A stretch of DNA of 54,477 nt from Gammaproteobacteria bacterium (GTDB lineage: Bacteria > Pseudomonadota > Gammaproteobacteria > Chromatiales > Chromatiaceae), in NCBI GenBank assembly GCA_011390365.1, contig JAABSM010000020.1:1-54477 (forward strand), written 5' to 3'. The notes below the pieces were generated by a model. The model was given only the letters and a program-made list of their open reading frames with translations, did not search any database and was not told the origin of the DNA. Of this stretch, positions 52,669 to 54,477 are shown one piece after another (position 1 is the first letter of the stretch; the number at the start of each line of letters is the position of its first letter). The position numbers and the translations under genes are program-made.

Positions 52669-54477
52669 ATGTCCATCACCCCCGACGATCCGCTCATCAC
52701 CCGTTACCTCGATCAGCCCCAAGGCGTGCGCCGCCTGCTTCAGGTGGTTTCGGTCTTCTATCGGCCGATGGCGCAAACGCCCATCAACCAGGCCCTGCGC
52801 CAACTCGGTTGGGATGAGACCCTGTTGGACCAGACGCTACGCAAGCAGCTGCTGGACGAGGGCATGCTACAGGCCAATGGCAGCTACTATGCCTGTGCCC
52901 CGGCCATCGTGGAACTGGCCAGCCGGGAACTGGTAAAGGAGGGGCGGTTCGCGGCGGTGGAACAGGTCACCACGCCTTTGACCGCAAACGCGAAGAGGCT
53001 GTCGGAGCAGGATGCCAAGGCCTTGGGAGATCGTCTTCAGGTTCGCACGGCCCTCTATAATGGACAGCTCAGCAAGCTGTTTCGGCACCTGGGGGCGCCA
53101 AAAGACCACTGGGACAGGGTAACGCCCGAGGCCGCCGAGCCCCTGTATCGCCTCCTCACCAGCCCCCTCGATCGGGACTGGCTCGCCACCCTCCCGCCCG
53201 AGGTGCGCCACCAGGGGCTTGCGCCCATGCTGGAGGAGGGGGTCTGGGCGCTGACGGATCGGCAACAAGACTGGGCGCTTTACCAGGAATTGCTCGGGGA
53301 ACGGCCCCATCCCGCGGTAACCCGAACCCTGGTGGAGCAGTTCCTGTTGCGGGGCCAGTTGGCCGAGGCGGAGGCCCTGGCCCCCGCGGCCCCCACCAAG
53401 GAAGACCTGCCCCTCACCCTGTGGATCGCCTTCTTGCGGGGCGACTATCAACAGGCGCTCACCCTGGGTGAGACCCTGCTGGCCAAAGTCAACAAGGGGC
53501 GGCGCAAGAAGGTCGGTATCCCTGGTCTGCCCGGGCTGTTCTACTGTCTGTGCCTGATCCGCCAAGGAGACGATGTCGGCTATGATGCCGCCCTCCAGCA
53601 GTTGACCACCCTGGCCAAGTCGGCCGGTGGAGACCTGGATTCCAGCTACCGCCAATTGCATGAAATGGTGGAGCTGCTGACCCACCGAAAGGACCCGGAG
53701 GATCTGATCTATCTGGACAGGAGTCTCTACGACGACGCCCCCTACCCGGTGCTCTTCTTCTGTCTCATCCTGCGCTGGCTGGGTCGCGAGCCCGCCAAGC
53801 CCCTGACGAGCCGGCTGGAGCGCCACCACCAGACCGCCGTGGCCCATGGTTATCGCTGGTATGCCCGTGAATCGGGCCTGCTGCTCGGGCACGCGGACGA
53901 TCCCGCCTTCGATCAGCCCCCGCTGCACGATTTTCTGAAACCCGATCCGCCCTGGCGACGCGCCCTGCGCGCCCTTCACTCCCTGGCTGAAACCAAGCAA
54001 GAGGGCAAGCCCGCGGAGGAGGCGGCGGAAGGGCACGACCTGCGCATGAGCTGGCGCCTGACCTGCGCCTATGGATCCTGCACCCTGGAGCCGCGAGAGC
54101 AGAAGCGCTCCAAGAAGGGTTGGACCGCCGGTCGTGCCGTCTCTTTGGAACGCCTGGCCAATCAGCTCGATGAGTTCGCCTACCTCAGCGTCCAGGATCG
54201 CCGCATCTGCGGGGCCATCGACGCCGAGACGACCTACGAATACTATGGCCGATACCCCCGTACCAGTTACACCCTGGGCGGCGCCCATGCCTTGACCCTG
54301 GCCAAGGGCCATCCCCGCCTGGTATGGAGCGACGACCCCAGCCAGCCGGTGGAGGTGGTGCGCGGGGAACCAGTGGTGGAGGTGCAACGCAGCGCCAAGG
54401 GATTGAAGCTATCCATTAACCCCTTCCCTCGGGATGGGACGACCATAGCTCGCGAAGGCAATAGCGTGCGCATGGTG
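52669..54477 (+). CDS. Probable SNF2-type DEAD/DEAH helicase, N-terminal 603 residues (runs off the right edge)
   Basis: No helicase motif lies inside the window; the call rests on the N-terminal region. HDLRMSWRLTCAYGSCTLEP, REQKRSKKGWTAGRAVSLER, LSVQDRRICGAIDAET and YYGRYPRTSYTLGGAHALTL recall the SNF2-associated N-terminal domain of very large (over 1000 residues) bacterial SNF2 helicases. Upstream is an alpha-helical, TPR-like region (about 200-400). The start at 52669 lies eight bases after the previous gene. The Walker A and DEAH boxes should lie beyond 54477. Confidence 0.65.
   Translation, partial: MSITPDDPLITRYLDQPQGVRRLLQVVSVFYRPMAQTPINQALRQLGWDETLLDQTLRKQLLDEGMLQANGSYYACAPAIVELASRELVKEGRFAAVEQVTTPLTANAKRLSEQDAKALGDRLQVRTALYNGQLSKLFRHLGAPKDHWDRVTPEAAEPLYRLLTSPLDRDWLATLPPEVRHQGLAPMLEEGVWALTDRQQDWALYQELLGERPHPAVTRTLVEQFLLRGQLAEAEALAPAAPTKEDLPLTLWIAFLRGDYQQALTLGETLLAKVNKGRRKKVGIPGLPGLFYCLCLIRQGDDVGYDAALQQLTTLAKSAGGDLDSSYRQLHEMVELLTHRKDPEDLIYLDRSLYDDAPYPVLFFCLILRWLGREPAKPLTSRLERHHQTAVAHGYRWYARESGLLLGHADDPAFDQPPLHDFLKPDPPWRRALRALHSLAETKQEGKPAEEAAEGHDLRMSWRLTCAYGSCTLEPREQKRSKKGWTAGRAVSLERLANQLDEFAYLSVQDRRICGAIDAETTYEYYGRYPRTSYTLGGAHALTLAKGHPRLVWSDDPSQPVEVVRGEPVVEVQRSAKGLKLSINPFPRDGTTIAREGNSVRMV

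Noticed and set aside
51215-54387. Two long minus-strand open frames (448 and 506 codons)
   Set aside because: Antisense to the SAP-like gene and the helicase gene, which have good starts, ribosome sites and coherent motifs.

Overview
The window is GC-rich chromosomal DNA from a gammaproteobacterium. The conserved block def-fmt-rsmB-DUF4390-ntrY, diverging from LysM-dprA-smg-topA, is typical of Gammaproteobacteria. A complete ectABC ectoine operon points to a salt-tolerant organism. Families such as DUF6164, DUF302 and Smg suggest Chromatiales or a related sulfur-bacterial group, but that is inference from gene content and not a measured phylogeny.

Layout. 1-1401 holds the N-terminal part of HrpB. 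1.5-3.7 kb is an accessory island of small toxin-antitoxin genes, several of them broken, set among 120-170 bp palindromic repeats. 3.7-10.3 kb carries GloC, a DUF302 protein, a glutamine amidotransferase, a membrane-anchored SagB-type nitroreductase, an unusual M50 protease with a SMI1/KNR4-like tail, and a phosphopantetheinyl transferase. 10.6-16.7 kb is the minus-strand block ntrY / DUF4390 / rsmB / fmt / def, with no ntrX beside ntrY. 17.0-22.4 kb is LysM protein / dprA / smg / topA. 22.5-33.7 kb has YihY, a glycosyltransferase, YajQ, DsbC, a PP2C phosphatase followed by an FHA protein, a VWA protein with a two-component system, and two small membrane proteins. 34-41.6 kb has an MFS transporter and a surface-glycan-like group: two GT-C enzymes and a DUF2827 protein on plus, one GT-C enzyme on minus. 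42-44.4 kb has an HD hydrolase, a glutathione transferase and YchJ. 44.7-47.0 kb is ectABC with a candidate promoter and terminator. 47.2-48.6 kb is a PqiA-like membrane protein. 48.6-50.8 kb is a second degraded accessory strip: a REP-like hairpin, a broken REP-associated transposase, a broken DUF5615 toxin with an intact DUF433 antitoxin, and a Phd-like fragment. From 50.85 kb to the edge are a 603-residue protein with a SAP-like start and the N-terminal half of a probable large SNF2-type helicase.

Two themes stand out. First, four toxin-antitoxin loci show decay: in three the toxin reading frame is broken or truncated while the antitoxin or zinc-finger partner stays open, and the fourth is an antitoxin fragment. 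Only the PIN-domain pair looks whole. Second, nearly every intergenic gap contains one of at least six families of palindromic dispersed repeats, sometimes overlapping gene ends. The best candidates for something undescribed are the helicase / SAP-like pair at the right edge and the M50 protease with a SMI1/KNR4-like tail. No tRNA, rRNA, CRISPR array or intact insertion sequence was seen.
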